DNA of 64,000 nucleotides from Sphingomonas arenae (GTDB lineage Bacteria; Pseudomonadota; Alphaproteobacteria; Sphingomonadales; Sphingomonadaceae): assembly GCF_016924655.1 (NCBI RefSeq), contig NZ_JAFFJU010000002.1, forward strand, positions 682,001-746,000, in the 5' to 3' direction. Positions 23,763 through 33,171 of the stretch are shown here, in pieces (position 1 is the first letter of the stretch; every line of letters begins with the position of its first letter). The position numbers were made by a program, and so were the translations under genes. The notes under the pieces are model-generated. The model ran no database searches. It saw only the letters and a program-made list of their open reading frames with translations, and was not told the origin of the DNA.

Positions 23763-25379
23763 CTATGGATTCACTGCGGCCGGAGGCTCGTAGTAGACGG
23801 TTGCCCCCGGCCCTAGGGGCAGGTCGAAGGCGACCCACGCAATCGTCATCGCAATCCCCGTCGCCATGAAGGTCAACGCAAACGGCAGCATCAGCGCCAG
23901 CAGCGAACCCACGCCAAACCCGCCTTCCCATCGCCGCGCAAACCCGAGGATCAGCGGGAAGTAGCTCATCAGCGGCGTCATGATGTTGGTATAGCTGTCG
24001 CCCATCCGATAGGCTGCGGTGGTCATTTCCGGGCTGATGCCCAGCAGCATGAACATCGGCACCACCACCGGCGCCAGCGCGCTCCACTTGGCGCTCGCCG
24101 AGCCGATGAACAGGTCGAGGAAAGACGACAGCAGCAGCACGCTGACCAGCAGCAGCGGCGCGGGCAGGCCGACCGTCTGCAGCACCTTCGCTCCATCGAT
24201 CGCCAGGATCGGGCCCAGCCGCGACCAGTTGAACATGGCGACGAAGTGCGCCGCGAAGAACACGAACACGATGTAGGGCGCCAGCGCACGGATGCCCTCC
24301 TGCATCATCGCCGTGACATTCTTGTAGCTCGCGATGGAGCCGGTGGCGGAGCCGAACGCGATCCCCGACAGCACGAACAGCAGGAAGAAGCCGGCGATCA
24401 GCGAAGCGTAGAGCGGCTGCAGGCTCGCCGTGCCCTCCGCATCTTCATCGATGAGCGGGGTGTAGCCGGGCAGCAGCGCCAGCGCGGCGAACAGCCCCAC
24501 GACCAGCAGCGCCGCCCCGCCCGCGCGGCGAAGCCCCCGACGCTCTTCGGCCGTGAGTTCGGACCGTTCGAGCTCGGCCTTGAGCTCAGCGTCCGCCTCT
24601 CCGCCCCACTTGCCGAGACGCGGTTCCACGACCCTGTCCGTGATGAACCAGATGGCCGGCGTGAACAGCACCACGATGCCCAGGATGAACCACCAGTTGC
24701 CCAGCGGGTTCATCTGCCAGCCCGGCTCCACGATGTGCGCCGCCTCCTGCGTGAAGCCGAACAGCAGCACGTCGATCTGCCCCGGCGTGATGTTGCCTGC
24801 ATATCCGCCGGACACCGCCGCGAACGCTGCCGCCAGCCCGGCCAGCGGATGGCGTCCCGCGGCGGCGTAGACGATCGCCGCCAACGGGATGAACACCACA
24901 TAGGCCGCGTCCGACGCATGGTGGGAGACCATGCCGATGATTGCGACGATCGGAGTGAGCAGCGCACTCGGCGCCCGGGCGAGCGACCCCCGGATCAGCG
25001 CCGCGAACAGCCCTGATCGTTCGGCGACCGCGGCTCCCAGCATGATCACCAGGATCAGCCCCAGCGGCGCGAACCCCGCCATGGTGCGCGGCATCTCCGT
25101 CAGCAGCCGTGCGATATTCTCCTCGGAGAACAGGCTGGTCGCCGTGTAGGTCAGGACGCCATTCTCCAGCGTCGCCCAGTTCGGCGCTTCTTCCCCGCTA
25201 TACTGCAGCGACGCGGACCAGCCGAGCCACTGGCCGACGGTCGACAGCGCCATCAGAGCCAGGATCAGCCAGACGAAGATCATCGTCGGCTCGGGCAACA
25301 GGTTGCCGGCGCGCTCGACGAAGCCGAGGAACCCGCGCTGGCGAGCGCTGACCGCGTCCGCCGCTACGGCCGAGCTCAA
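23763..25379 (-). CDS. AbgT family transporter
   Basis: 538 residues with about 11-12 membrane segments. The family signature parts [20 protein letters not shown] (N-terminal) and [20 protein letters not shown] are present, with the conserved SGGYAGN and SASAKWS hairpins. AbgT family members export or import p-aminobenzoyl-glutamate; bacterial members (MtrF, YdaH) also confer sulfonamide efflux. Its start overlaps the stop of the isovaleryl-CoA dehydrogenase gene (ATGA), so they are co-translated. The substrate here is not known. Confidence 0.88.
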   Translation of the reverse strand: MSSAVAADAVSARQRGFLGFVERAGNLLPEPTMIFVWLILALMALSTVGQWLGWSASLQYSGEEAPNWATLENGVLTYTATSLFSEENIARLLTEMPRTMAGFAPLGLILVIMLGAAVAERSGLFAALIRGSLARAPSALLTPIVAIIGMVSHHASDAAYVVFIPLAAIVYAAAGRHPLAGLAAAFAAVSGGYAGNITPGQIDVLLFGFTQEAAHIVEPGWQMNPLGNWWFILGIVVLFTPAIWFITDRVVEPRLGKWGGEADAELKAELERSELTAEERRGLRRAGGAALLVVGLFAALALLPGYTPLIDEDAEGTASLQPLYASLIAGFFLLFVLSGIAFGSATGSIASYKNVTAMMQEGIRALAPYIVFVFFAAHFVAMFNWSRLGPILAIDGAKVLQTVGLPAPLLLVSVLLLSSFLDLFIGSASAKWSALAPVVVPMFMLLGISPEMTTAAYRMGDSYTNIMTPLMSYFPLILGFARRWEGGFGVGSLLALMLPFALTFMATGIAMTIAWVAFDLPLGPGATVYYEPPAAVNP

Positions 25380-26533
25380 CCGGCGGCTCCGATCAACTCC
25401 CGCCCGATCAGCATCCGGCGGATCTCATTGGTCCCTGCGCCGATGTCGAGCAGCTTGGCGTCGCGCATGTAGCGTTCGACCGGCCAGTCCCGGGTGTAGC
25501 CCGCGCCGCCGAGTGCCTGCACCGCTTCGCCCGCGACCTTGAACGCGCTTTCGCTCGCCAGCAGGATCGCACCGGCCGCATCGAACCGGGTCGTCTTGCC
25601 CGCATCACAGGCCTTGGCCACCTGGTAGACGTAGGCCCGCGCCGAATTGAGCGCGACGTACATGTCCGCGATCTTGGCCTGCATTAGCTGGAAGCTGCCG
25701 ATCGGCGATCCGAACTGCTTGCGCTCGCGGATATAGGGCAGCACCACGTCCAGGCATGCCTGCATGATGCCGAGCTGGATGCCCGCCAGCACCGTTCGCT
25801 CATAGTCGAGGCCGCTCATCAGCACGCCGACGCCGCCATTCTCCGGCCCCATGATGTTCTCGGCCGGCACGAAGCAATCGTCGAACACCAGCTCCGCCGT
25901 TGGCGATCCGCGCATGCCGACCTTGTCGATCTTCTGGCCGATGGAGAAACCCTCCATGTCCTTCTCGATCAGGAAGGTCGTGATCCCGCGGCTGCCCTCG
26001 CCGGTCTTGGCGTAGACCACCAGCACGTCGGCATACGCGCCGTTGGTGATCCAGAACTTGGTGCCATTCAGCCGATAGCCGTTGCCCGACTTCTCGGCCC
26101 GCAGCTTCATCGAGACGACGTCGGAGCCCGCGCCCGCCTCGCTCATCGCCAGCGCGCCGACATGCTCGCCGCTGATCAGCTTGGGCAGGTATTTCGCCTT
26201 CTGCTCGTCGTTCGCCCAGCGCCGGATCTGGTTCACGCACAGGTTGGAGTGCGCGCCGTAGCTCAGGCCCACGGACGCCGACGCCCGCGCCACTTCCTCC
26301 TGCGCGACCACATGCTCGAGGTAGCCGAGACCCAACCCGCCCCACTCCTCCTCGACCGTGATCCCGTGCAGGCCAAGTTCGCCCATCTGCGGCCACAGCT
26401 CGATCGGGAAACGATCATGCAAGTCGATCTCCGCCGCGATCGGGGCGATCCGGTCGGTGGCGAAGCGCTGGGTCGTATCGCGGATGGTCTCCGCCATCTC
26501 GCCCAGGTCGAAGTCGAGGGTCGGTGTAGACAT
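25376..26533 (-). CDS. ivd: Isovaleryl-CoA dehydrogenase
   Basis: 385 residues of the acyl-CoA dehydrogenase family. Motifs are [14 protein letters not shown] (FAD/substrate), [17 protein letters not shown], and the C-terminal [20 protein letters not shown]. The likely catalytic base is Glu245 in [11 protein letters not shown], the helix-G position that marks isovaleryl-CoA dehydrogenases as opposed to the C-terminal Glu of short- and medium-chain enzymes. It oxidises isovaleryl-CoA to 3-methylcrotonyl-CoA, the substrate of the carboxylase encoded downstream. First gene of the operon. Confidence 0.92.
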   Translation of the reverse strand: MSTPTLDFDLGEMAETIRDTTQRFATDRIAPIAAEIDLHDRFPIELWPQMGELGLHGITVEEEWGGLGLGYLEHVVAQEEVARASASVGLSYGAHSNLCVNQIRRWANDEQKAKYLPKLISGEHVGALAMSEAGAGSDVVSMKLRAEKSGNGYRLNGTKFWITNGAYADVLVVYAKTGEGSRGITTFLIEKDMEGFSIGQKIDKVGMRGSPTAELVFDDCFVPAENIMGPENGGVGVLMSGLDYERTVLAGIQLGIMQACLDVVLPYIRERKQFGSPIGSFQLMQAKIADMYVALNSARAYVYQVAKACDAGKTTRFDAAGAILLASESAFKVAGEAVQALGGAGYTRDWPVERYMRDAKLLDIGAGTNEIRRMLIGRELIGAAG

Positions 26534-26592
26534 GGGGTGGCGCTAGCAGAGCGCTCCCATCTTCCACAAGGCGGCCATGAGGCTTATGTGCG

Positions 26593-26697
26593 GTGCAACA
26601 AACACCGCTCGTCCCGAGCGGAGGCCGCAAGGCCGTAGTCGAGGGGCGCCAGACAGGCACTCAGGCGAACGCCCCTCGACTTCGCTCGGGACAAGCG
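26593..26697. repeat. Palindromic repeat, 'CCCGAGCGGAG...CTCGGGA' family
   Basis: CGTCCCGAGCGGAGGCC ... GTAGTCGAGGGGCG and its inverted partner GCCCCTCGACTTCGCTCGGG border a spacer of about 20 bp. It lies between ivd and the divergent thiolase gene. The family reappears at 47560-47655. Confidence 0.8.
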
Positions 26698-26716
26698 GAG
26701 ACCTGTGGAGCAACCG

Positions 26717-27904
26717 ATGAACCAGTCCGATCCCATCGTCATCCTCTCCTACGCCCGCACCCCGATGGGAGCGATGCAGGGCGCCTTGGCCGACGTCTCC
26801 GCCACCGACCTCGGCGCCACCGCGGTCAAGGCCGCCGTCGAGCGCGCCGGCGTGAAGGGCGGGGACATTGACCGCATCTACATGGGCTGCGTTCTCCCCG
26901 CCGGCCTGGGCCAGGCCCCCGCGCGCCAGGCCGCGATCAAGGCCGGCCTCCCCACCTCCGTGCAGGCGACCACCGTCAATAAGGTCTGCGGCTCGGGCAT
27001 GCAGACCGTGATCATGGGCGCGGAGGCACTCGCCGTTGGCAACGCGGACCTGATCGTCGCGGGCGGCATGGAGTCCATGACCAACGCGCCCTACCTGCTT
27101 AAGAAGCACCGCTCCGGCGCGCGCATCGGCCATGACACGGCCTACGACCACATGTTCCTCGACGGGCTGGAAGACGCTTACGAGGAGGGCCGCGCCATGG
27201 GCAGCTTCGCCCAGTGCACCGCCGACGAATATCAGCTCACCCGCGAGGCGATGGACAACTACGCCATCGAATCCCTCACCCGCGCCAAGTCGGCCATCGA
27301 AAATGGCGGCTTCGCAGACGAGATCGTTCCCGTCGCCATCAAGAGCCGCGCGGGCGAGACCGTCGTCGACACCGACGAAGCTCCGGGCCGAGGCCGCCCC
27401 GACAAGATCCCGCAGCTGAAGCCCGCCTTCGCGAAGGAAGGCACCATCACCGCGGCCACCAGCTCCTCCATCTCCGACGGCGCCGCCGCCGTGGTTCTCG
27501 CCCGCGAGTCCGTCGCCCGCGAAAAGGGCGCGGAGCCGGTCGCCCGCATCGTCGCCACTGCCGCCCACGCGCAGGCCCCGGCCGAATTCACTGTCGCCCC
27601 GATCGGCGCCATCCACAAGGTGCTCGACAAGGCTGGTTGGAAGATCGGCGACGTCGACCTGTTCGAAGTCAACGAGGCCTTCGCCTGCGTCGCCATGTTC
27701 GCGATGAAGGACCTCGGCATCGGCCACGAGAAGATCAACATTCACGGCGGCGCCACCGCCCTCGGTCACCCGATCGGCGCCAGCGGCACGCGCATCATCG
27801 TCACGCTGCTGAACGCGCTGAAGCAGAAGGGCCTGAAGCGCGGCGTCGCCAGCCTCTGCATCGGCGGCGGCGAGGCGACGGCCGTGGCGGTGGAGCTGGT
27901 CTGA
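26717..27904 (+). CDS. Acetyl-CoA C-acyltransferase / acetoacetyl-CoA thiolase
   Basis: 395 residues from the ATG at 26717. The catalytic Cys91 (VNKVCGSGMQ), His351 (ALGHPIGASG) and Cys381 (SLCIGGGEA) are all present, with NEAFACVAM on the CoA side. Thiolases of this length are usually acetyl-CoA acetyltransferases (AtoB-like) that cleave acetoacetyl-CoA, the end product of leucine breakdown, to two acetyl-CoA. It is divergent from the ivd-mcc operon, which fits that role; polyhydroxyalkanoate synthesis (PhaA) is an alternative. Confidence 0.88.
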   Translation: MNQSDPIVILSYARTPMGAMQGALADVSATDLGATAVKAAVERAGVKGGDIDRIYMGCVLPAGLGQAPARQAAIKAGLPTSVQATTVNKVCGSGMQTVIMGAEALAVGNADLIVAGGMESMTNAPYLLKKHRSGARIGHDTAYDHMFLDGLEDAYEEGRAMGSFAQCTADEYQLTREAMDNYAIESLTRAKSAIENGGFADEIVPVAIKSRAGETVVDTDEAPGRGRPDKIPQLKPAFAKEGTITAATSSSISDGAAAVVLARESVAREKGAEPVARIVATAAHAQAPAEFTVAPIGAIHKVLDKAGWKIGDVDLFEVNEAFACVAMFAMKDLGIGHEKINIHGGATALGHPIGASGTRIIVTLLNALKQKGLKRGVASLCIGGGEATAVAVELV

Positions 27905-27906
27905 CC

Positions 27907-27975
27907 CGTCCTTGCGAGGAGCAAGCGGGCGAAGCGATCCGGTAACCCGCAAGTGACTGGATCGCTTCGCTAATT
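27907..27975. repeat. Degenerate palindromic repeat
   Basis: GCGAAGCGATCCGG ... CTGGATCGCTTCGC are inverted arms around CGCAAGTGA, a relative of the 17826 family. Confidence 0.6.
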
Positions 27976-27982
27976 CAGACCG

Positions 27983-28594
27983 CTACGCGGCTTGCAGCAG
28001 TCCCTCGGCCTCCAACGCTTTGCGCACCGACTCGCGCCGGCCGATCCGCTCGACGTAGCGCGCGATATTCGGTCGGTCCGCGTAACTGATGCCGAAATGG
28101 CCTGCCCAGCTCAGGATCACAAACGCCAGCGCATCGGCCACGGTGAAGTCGTCGCCAAGCCAATACTCCCGACCATCACCGAAGTGCTGCTCGACGTAAT
28201 CGAGCCTGGTATCCAGCCGCTTCAGCAAAGCCTCCCGAGCCGCTCCTTCCGGCTTGCCGAAGAACGGACCAAAGGCCTTGTGCAGCTCGCTGCTGAGGAA
28301 CGCGAGCGCCTGGTGCAGCTTGGCTTCCGCCAGCGCATCACCGCTCGGTGCCACGGCGCCCGGCTTCAGGCTCGCGATGTAGGGAAGAATGGCGCCGTTC
28401 TCGATCAGCACCTCGCCACCGTCCAGCTCCAGTGCCGGCACATAACCCAAGGGGTTGATCTCGCGAAAGTCGCGTCCGTCCTCCGTCCGCTTCGCGTAAA
28501 TATCCGTCCGCACGAACTCCGGTTGCTGGCCGAGCTCGTTGAACACGATCCGCGACGCCATCGAACACGCACCAGGTGAGTAGTAAAGCTTCAT
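27983..28594 (-). CDS. Glutathione S-transferase family protein (beta-like)
   Basis: 203 residues from the ATG at 28594. MKLYYSPGACSMASRIVFNE has the Cys-containing N-terminus of beta-class GSTs, and NPLGYVPALELDGGEVLIEN carries the cis-Pro and the glutathione-binding E-N pair. The C-terminal domain is helical, with FTVADALAFVIL in the usual N-cap position. Substrate unknown. Divergent transcription and operon context are not informative. Confidence 0.9.
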   Translation of the reverse strand: MKLYYSPGACSMASRIVFNELGQQPEFVRTDIYAKRTEDGRDFREINPLGYVPALELDGGEVLIENGAILPYIASLKPGAVAPSGDALAEAKLHQALAFLSSELHKAFGPFFGKPEGAAREALLKRLDTRLDYVEQHFGDGREYWLGDDFTVADALAFVILSWAGHFGISYADRPNIARYVERIGRRESVRKALEAEGLLQAA

Positions 28595-28695
28595 CTTTGC
28601 CCTCCATGGCTGGGTGGAGAGCGCCAAGTGGATACGCAGCCGTATCGTTCAAGGCACAGGAAAGTGACTGCTCGCCAAGCTATCGTGAGGGCGGG

Positions 28696-29244
28696 TCAGT
28701 CCACCACCTCGCCCTCGTCGACGCCCCAGATGTCCCCGGCGCGGACATATCCTTCGCGCTTGCCGATCTGGATGTGGCACCAGCTGCCCGTGCATTCGTC
28801 GATCCGCCCGACCACGCCCGGCTCCGCCTGGTAGGCGATGCGGCTGTTGCCATCCGGCCGGACGTGAATGGCGCGAGGCTTCCCGGGCTTGACCATCGCC
28901 GTCCGCCGCTCGCTCAGGAGTGCGACCAGCATCCATCCGCGCGCACCATCGGGATCCTCGATGAGCCGCCAGCTTTCATGGCGGCGCAGAACTCGGATCG
29001 GCAAGTCACGCCGCTTATACAGCCACACCCCGGGATAGTTCTTGCCCGGCCCCGTCCGCATCATCGCCTCGCCGCTGGCGATGGAAGCCCAATAGGGCAC
29101 CGGCTTGTCCTGGGCGGCGGCAGATACAGCAAAGACTAGTGCCGTCACTCCCGCGAAAGCGGGAGTCCATCTCCGGAACTTACGGCCCGTACACCGCTCA
29201 CCCGATGGATTCCCGCCGGAGCGGGAATGACGAAATAGCTCCAC
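28696..29244 (-). CDS. Secreted SH3-domain protein with a repeat-derived N-terminus
   Basis: 182 residues from a GTG at 29244. After the presumed signal peptide there are two SH3-like (SH3b) units, YWASIASGEAMMRTGPGKNY and GWMLVALLSERRTAMVKPGK, then a third at the C-terminus (ECTGSWCHIQIGKREGYVRA) with a WG motif. The product likely binds cell wall or a partner in the periplasm. The first 37 residues (RHSRSGGNPSGERCTGRKFR, then WTPAFAGVT) are translated from a palindromic repeat; a GTG at 29148 would skip it but leave almost no signal peptide (TALVFAVSAAAQ). It abuts the flavoprotein gene. Confidence 0.7.
   Translation of the reverse strand: MELFRHSRSGGNPSGERCTGRKFRRWTPAFAGVTALVFAVSAAAQDKPVPYWASIASGEAMMRTGPGKNYPGVWLYKRRDLPIRVLRRHESWRLIEDPDGARGWMLVALLSERRTAMVKPGKPRAIHVRPDGNSRIAYQAEPGVVGRIDECTGSWCHIQIGKREGYVRAGDIWGVDEGEVVD
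29140..29232. repeat. Palindromic repeat, 'CATTCCCGC...GCGGGAATGA' family, inside a coding sequence
   Basis: CACTCCCGCGAAAGCGGGAGT and the inverted arm TGGATTCCCGCC / GGAGCGGGAATGAC enclose about 30 bp. It encodes residues 5-34 of the SH3-domain protein on the minus strand. Confidence 0.85.
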
Positions 29245-30651
29245 CTAAGCCCCCGTCCGGATCCGATCCAACAGCTGCTTCACCGTAGGCACGAAGCCGT
29301 TCGAGTAGAACGGGTCCGTCTTGAACCGGAACGCCGCGTGCCCCGCGAACATCAGGTTGTTGTCCACTGGCCCGCCATGCGCAATGTCCTGCAACGTCTT
29401 CTGGATACAGAAGCTGCGCGGATCGGCCAGCCGCCCGGTCGAGTTCTTCTCATTGTCCGCCCAGCTCGAGAAGCTGCACTGGCTGAGGCAGCCCATGCAG
29501 TCGGCCTGGTCCTTGCGGATGATCTTTTCTTCCTCGGGCGTCACGAACACCAGGGTGTCGTCCGGAGTCTTCATCGCCTGGGTATAGCCCGCCGCATACC
29601 ACTCGCGCGCGTGCTGCAGGTCGCCCTTGGTCACCCAGTAGTTCTTCTTGGTGCCGATACCGACATCCAGCTCGAACGCATGGTCGCCGATGCTTTCCTT
29701 GGTGAAGGCGATCTGCCGCTCGCTGCGCGCTTCCAGGTTGCGCAGGAACGGCGTCCGCACCGCCGAGGAATAGAAGCCCGTTGGCGAGAACTTGTGGAGG
29801 AGCACGTCGCCCTCCTCCAGCGTCATCAACCGCGCCTTCCACTCCGGCGGGATGGGGCTTTCCTGGGTCAGCAGCGGCCGGGTGCCGAACTGGAACATGA
29901 TGGAGCCGAGCTCGGGATTGTCGATCCAGTCCTCCCATTCGTCCAGCCGCCACACGCCGCCGGCCATGACGATCGGCACGGTATCGGGAATGCCGCCTTC
30001 GCGCATGACCGCGCGCAGCTCGGCCACGCGCGGATAGGGGTCCTGCGGCGAGCGTGGGTCCTCGGCATTGGACAGGCCGTTGTGCCCGCCCGCCAGCCAC
30101 GGATCCTCATAGACCACCGCACCGAGCAGCTCGGCGACCTTGGAATAAGCGCGCTTCCACAGCGCCCGAAACGCGCGGCCGGATGACACGATCGGTAGAT
30201 ATTGCACGCCATACTGCGCGGCGATCTCGCTCAGCTTGTACGGCATGCCCGCGCCGCAGGTCACGCCCGCGACCAAGCCTTTGGTCCGCTCCAGCACGCC
30301 ATGCAGCACGCGCTGCGCACCGCCCATCTCCCACAGCACGTTGATGTTGATCGCGCCGCGCCCTGACGCGATGTCGTACGCCTTCTTCACCTGCGCCACG
30401 GCGCCCTCGATGGCATAGTGGACCAGCTCGTCATGCCGCTCGCGCCGGGTCATCCCCTGATAGACCTGCGGGACGATCCGCCCTTCGGGATCGTAGCTGT
30501 CGGCGTTCACCGCGCTCACCGTACCGATGCCGCCGGCGGCAGCCCAGGCACCGGAACTTGCATGGTTGGTGGCGCTGACGCCCTTGCCGCCTTCGACCAG
30601 CGGGTAAACCTCGCGGCCGCCGTAGAGAATGGGCTGAAGGCCCTTGAACAA
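29245..30651 (-). CDS. Nitronate monooxygenase-like flavoprotein with extra C-terminal Cys motif
   Basis: 468 residues. The TIM-barrel NAD(P)H-flavin oxidoreductase core is seen in GVSATNHASSGAWAAAGGIG, GLVAGVTCGAGMPYKLSEIA, PIVMAGGVWRLDEWEDWI and IMFQFGTRPLLTQES. Ordinary nitronate monooxygenases end near 350 residues; this one continues with CMGCLSQCSF and a later Cys (PRSFCIQKT), which could bind an iron-sulfur cluster or zinc. The substrate is not evident; nitronates, enoyl compounds or a PfaD-like enoyl reduction are possible. It is preceded by the terminator of the glycine-zipper gene. Confidence 0.8.
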   Translation of the reverse strand: MFKGLQPILYGGREVYPLVEGGKGVSATNHASSGAWAAAGGIGTVSAVNADSYDPEGRIVPQVYQGMTRRERHDELVHYAIEGAVAQVKKAYDIASGRGAININVLWEMGGAQRVLHGVLERTKGLVAGVTCGAGMPYKLSEIAAQYGVQYLPIVSSGRAFRALWKRAYSKVAELLGAVVYEDPWLAGGHNGLSNAEDPRSPQDPYPRVAELRAVMREGGIPDTVPIVMAGGVWRLDEWEDWIDNPELGSIMFQFGTRPLLTQESPIPPEWKARLMTLEEGDVLLHKFSPTGFYSSAVRTPFLRNLEARSERQIAFTKESIGDHAFELDVGIGTKKNYWVTKGDLQHAREWYAAGYTQAMKTPDDTLVFVTPEEEKIIRKDQADCMGCLSQCSFSSWADNEKNSTGRLADPRSFCIQKTLQDIAHGGPVDNNLMFAGHAAFRFKTDPFYSNGFVPTVKQLLDRIRTGA

Positions 30652-30710
30652 CGTCTGTCTCCCAGAAAACTGCCGGCGCTATACAGGTGACCGTACGGTT
30701 TGCGCCACAA

Positions 30711-30745
30711 AAACGAAAAAGGCCGCGGGTGGTGCCCGCGGCCTC
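30711..30745 (-). terminator. Terminator after the glycine-zipper gene
   Basis: GGCCGCGGG (30721-30729) and CCCGCGGCC (30735-30743) form a 9-bp stem with loop TGGTG; on the minus strand it is followed by TTTTTCGTTTTT. Confidence 0.9.
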
Positions 30746-30768
30746 CATTTCGTCGAGCAGCTCAACCG

Positions 30769-31203
30769 TTAGCGGCGGCAGGTGCTCTTACCGACCTCGT
30801 TGCCGACCAGCGCGCCGACAGCACCGCCGACGATGGCACCGGTCGTGCCGCTACCCCGGCGATTGCCGTAGTAATCACGACCGCCACGGGTAACCTCACG
30901 ACCGAGCAAGGCACCGGCGACACCGCCGATGATCGCGCCAGTCGTGCCGCTGCAACGCTGGCCATAATAGCCGTCGTAGCGGTTGTTGTAGGCGCGCCGC
31001 TGCTGACGCTCGTATCGGCGCTGCTCGCGCTCGTAGCGACGCTGGTCACGCGCATCGTAGTTCCCGTAACCATTGTTGTAATAGCCGTTGTTGTACCCGC
31101 CATAATAAGGCGCCGGCGCGGGATAATATTGCGCGCTGGCGACGCCGGGCACTGCAACCATGGCCGCTGCGCTGAAGGCGAAAAGTGCTTTCTTGATCAA
31201 CAT
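30769..31203 (-). CDS. Glycine-zipper 2TM-domain envelope protein
   Basis: 144 residues. A signal peptide (MLIKKALFAFSAAAMVAVPG, then VASAQ) is followed by a Tyr/Asn/Gly-rich stretch (YGGYNNGYYNNGYGNYD), a basic Arg-rich coil (QRRYEREQRRYERQQRRAYN) and two glycine zippers (TTGAIIGGVAGALLGREV and TGAIVGGAVGALVGNEVG). The protein probably sits in the outer membrane or periplasm and is stabilised by two cysteines (Cys84, Cys142). Function unknown; many relatives are stress-induced. Confidence 0.85.
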   Translation of the reverse strand: MLIKKALFAFSAAAMVAVPGVASAQYYPAPAPYYGGYNNGYYNNGYGNYDARDQRRYEREQRRYERQQRRAYNNRYDGYYGQRCSGTTGAIIGGVAGALLGREVTRGGRDYYGNRRGSGTTGAIVGGAVGALVGNEVGKSTCRR

Positions 31204-31288
31204 GAGCTTAGGCTCCTTTAGACTGTGGAGCCAACTTGGGCGCAGGCTGCTGACACACCCCTGAACGTTTCGTTTCGGAAACTGTCAG

Positions 31289-32134
31289 TTATGCCAAGGC
31301 GAAGTCCAGGCCGATGTCCACCGCCGGGGCCGATTGCGTGATCCGTCCCACGGAGATGTAGGTGACGCCCGTTTCGGCGATCCCGCGGATCGTGTCGAGG
31401 TTGACCCCGCCCGATGCTTCCAGCGGCACTCGGCCGTTCACCAGCCGCACCGCCGTACGCAACTGCTCGTTACTCATATTGTCCAGCAGCAGCCGCTCCG
31501 CCCCAGCGGCCAATGCCGGCTCGATCTGCTCGATCCGATCCACCTCGACCTGCACCTGCAATCCGGTGTTCGCCGCATTGGCCCGCCGCACGGCCTGCTC
31601 GACGCCGCCGTTCACCGCGACATGATTGTCCTTGATCAGCACCCCGTCATCCAGCCGCATCCGGTGGTTCTGCGCGCCACCCATGCGCGCCGCATACTTG
31701 TCGAGCGCCCGCAGACCAGGGATCGTCTTGCGGGTGTCGAGCAGGATGGCACCCGTCTCATCGATTGCGTCGACATAGCGCCGCGTCAAAGTCGCGATCC
31801 CCGACAGGTGCTGCAACGTGTTCAGCGCCGACCGCTCTGCCGTCAGCATCGCCCGCGCCCGCCCTTCCAGCCGCATCAGCACCGTGCCCGCGTCCGCCCG
31901 CTCGCCGTCGCGCACCAGCGAGGTCAGCCGCACATCCGCGTCCAGTCGGCGGAAGAACGCCGCCGCAATCTCAAGTCCCGCGACCACGATCGGCTCACGG
32001 CAGTTCATCTCGGCCCGGAAGCGCGCCCCCTCGTCGATGGTCGCGGCCGACGTCACGTCCCCGCCCGAGCCAAGGTCCTCCGCCAGCACGCGGGCAACGA
32101 AATCCTGCAGGTCGAAGTTGGCGATGTCGGTCAT
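31289..32134 (-). CDS. nadC: Nicotinate-nucleotide pyrophosphorylase (carboxylating)
   Basis: 281 residues from the ATG at 32134. EDLGSGGDVTSAATIDEGAR, LDTRKTIPGLRALDKYAARM, HRMRLDDGVLIKDNHVAVNG and LEASGGVNLDTIRGIAETGV (the phosphate-binding loop) are all conserved. The enzyme makes nicotinate mononucleotide from quinolinate and PRPP in de novo NAD synthesis. No other nad gene is adjacent. It follows the phosphoesterase gene by 38 bp. Confidence 0.95.
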   Translation of the reverse strand: MTDIANFDLQDFVARVLAEDLGSGGDVTSAATIDEGARFRAEMNCREPIVVAGLEIAAAFFRRLDADVRLTSLVRDGERADAGTVLMRLEGRARAMLTAERSALNTLQHLSGIATLTRRYVDAIDETGAILLDTRKTIPGLRALDKYAARMGGAQNHRMRLDDGVLIKDNHVAVNGGVEQAVRRANAANTGLQVQVEVDRIEQIEPALAAGAERLLLDNMSNEQLRTAVRLVNGRVPLEASGGVNLDTIRGIAETGVTYISVGRITQSAPAVDIGLDFALA

Positions 32135-32172
32135 CCCGCCGCTCTGCCGAGGGACTGTGCGGACGGCAAGCC

Positions 32173-33024
32173 TCAGGCCGGTGCCGCAGCGTCCGCCTGT
32201 GCCTGGCTCGACTGCCGCCAGCCCTCTTCCGTCTTCCGGAACTGCGTCGGCACGGCCGCCTCGAACGCCTCTCCCGCCCACTTCATCAGCGACACGGAAA
32301 CGACCTCCTTCTCCACGTCGAGGATGTTGAAGCTCTGCTCCTCCTCGCGCAGCCGGACGGACGTTGCGGTCCCCGCCTGCACCACCAGCGCCCCGCCCGC
32401 CCGGGTCACCAGGTCGCGTGCATGGTGGGTGGATGCGCGATGATTGTGCCCCGCCAGCAGCAGGTCGACGCCCAGCTCGTTCACTGCATCCAGCGCCAGC
32501 TCCTGCCGGCCGATCGCTTCCCCCAGCTCGCCCCCGTCGCTGACCGGCAGTGCGAACAGCGGATGATGGGTCACCAGCACTCGCACGGTGCCTTCCGGCA
32601 CCCGGCTGAAGGTCTCTCGGATAAAGTCGATCTGCTCGCGGTTGATGCGGCCATCCTTCACCGTCAGCGACCGCGCCGTGTTGATCCCCAGCACCGCCGC
32701 GCCTTCCAGCTGGTGATAGGGACAGAGCGTCTCGTCGATATATCGCCGGTAGCGGGTCAGCGGCGACATGAACCGCCGCAGCACGTCATACAGCGGCACG
32801 TCGTGATTGCCCGGAACGCCGATCACCTCGTGCCCCGCCTCGCGCACCCGCTCCAGAAACCGGCACGCTTCCTGAAACTGCTCGGTCTTCGCCCGCTGGG
32901 TGAAGTCGCCGCTGACGATCACCAGGTCGGGAGCGGCCTTGGTGATCTCCTGCTCGACCGCGGATACGATGCGGTCGTCGTGCGCACCGAAGTGCAGGTC
33001 GGACAGATGGACAAAACGCGGCAT
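32173..33024 (-). CDS. Metallophosphoesterase
   Basis: 283 residues from the ATG at 33024. The five calcineurin-type motifs are present: HLSDLHFGAHDD, VSGDFTQRAK, GNHDVPL, LVTHHPLF and LLLAGHNHRAS. A binuclear metal site is therefore expected. The motif set and length resemble class III cyclic nucleotide phosphodiesterases (CpdA-like) and related 3',5'-cAMP/UDP-sugar hydrolases; I cannot choose between them. It is divergent from the phosphotransferase gene, with a repeat filling the shared intergenic region. Confidence 0.88.
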   Translation of the reverse strand: MPRFVHLSDLHFGAHDDRIVSAVEQEITKAAPDLVIVSGDFTQRAKTEQFQEACRFLERVREAGHEVIGVPGNHDVPLYDVLRRFMSPLTRYRRYIDETLCPYHQLEGAAVLGINTARSLTVKDGRINREQIDFIRETFSRVPEGTVRVLVTHHPLFALPVSDGGELGEAIGRQELALDAVNELGVDLLLAGHNHRASTHHARDLVTRAGGALVVQAGTATSVRLREEEQSFNILDVEKEVVSVSLMKWAGEAFEAAVPTQFRKTEEGWRQSSQAQADAAAPA

Positions 33025-33057
33025 GGGTGTGAGAACGGCCGAGAAGAGACAGGGTTC

Positions 33058-33168
33058 ACCCACCGCGCTCACGCTGAGTAGGAGCGCAGCTCCGTATCGA
33101 AGCGTTTTCCCGGTCCGCAACGCCCTTCGATACGCCGCTGACGCGGCTACTCAGAGTGAGCGCTTTGC
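33058..33168. repeat. Palindromic repeat, 'GAGTAG...TATCGAAGG' family
   Basis: CACGCTGAGTAGGAGCG ... CCGTATCGAAGCG and the inverted CTTCGATACGCC ... GGCTACTCAGAGTGAGCG fill most of the 147-bp gap between two divergent genes; the phosphotransferase ATG lies 4 bp beyond it. Same family as 16889-16976. Confidence 0.85.
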
Positions 33169-33171
33169 CAT

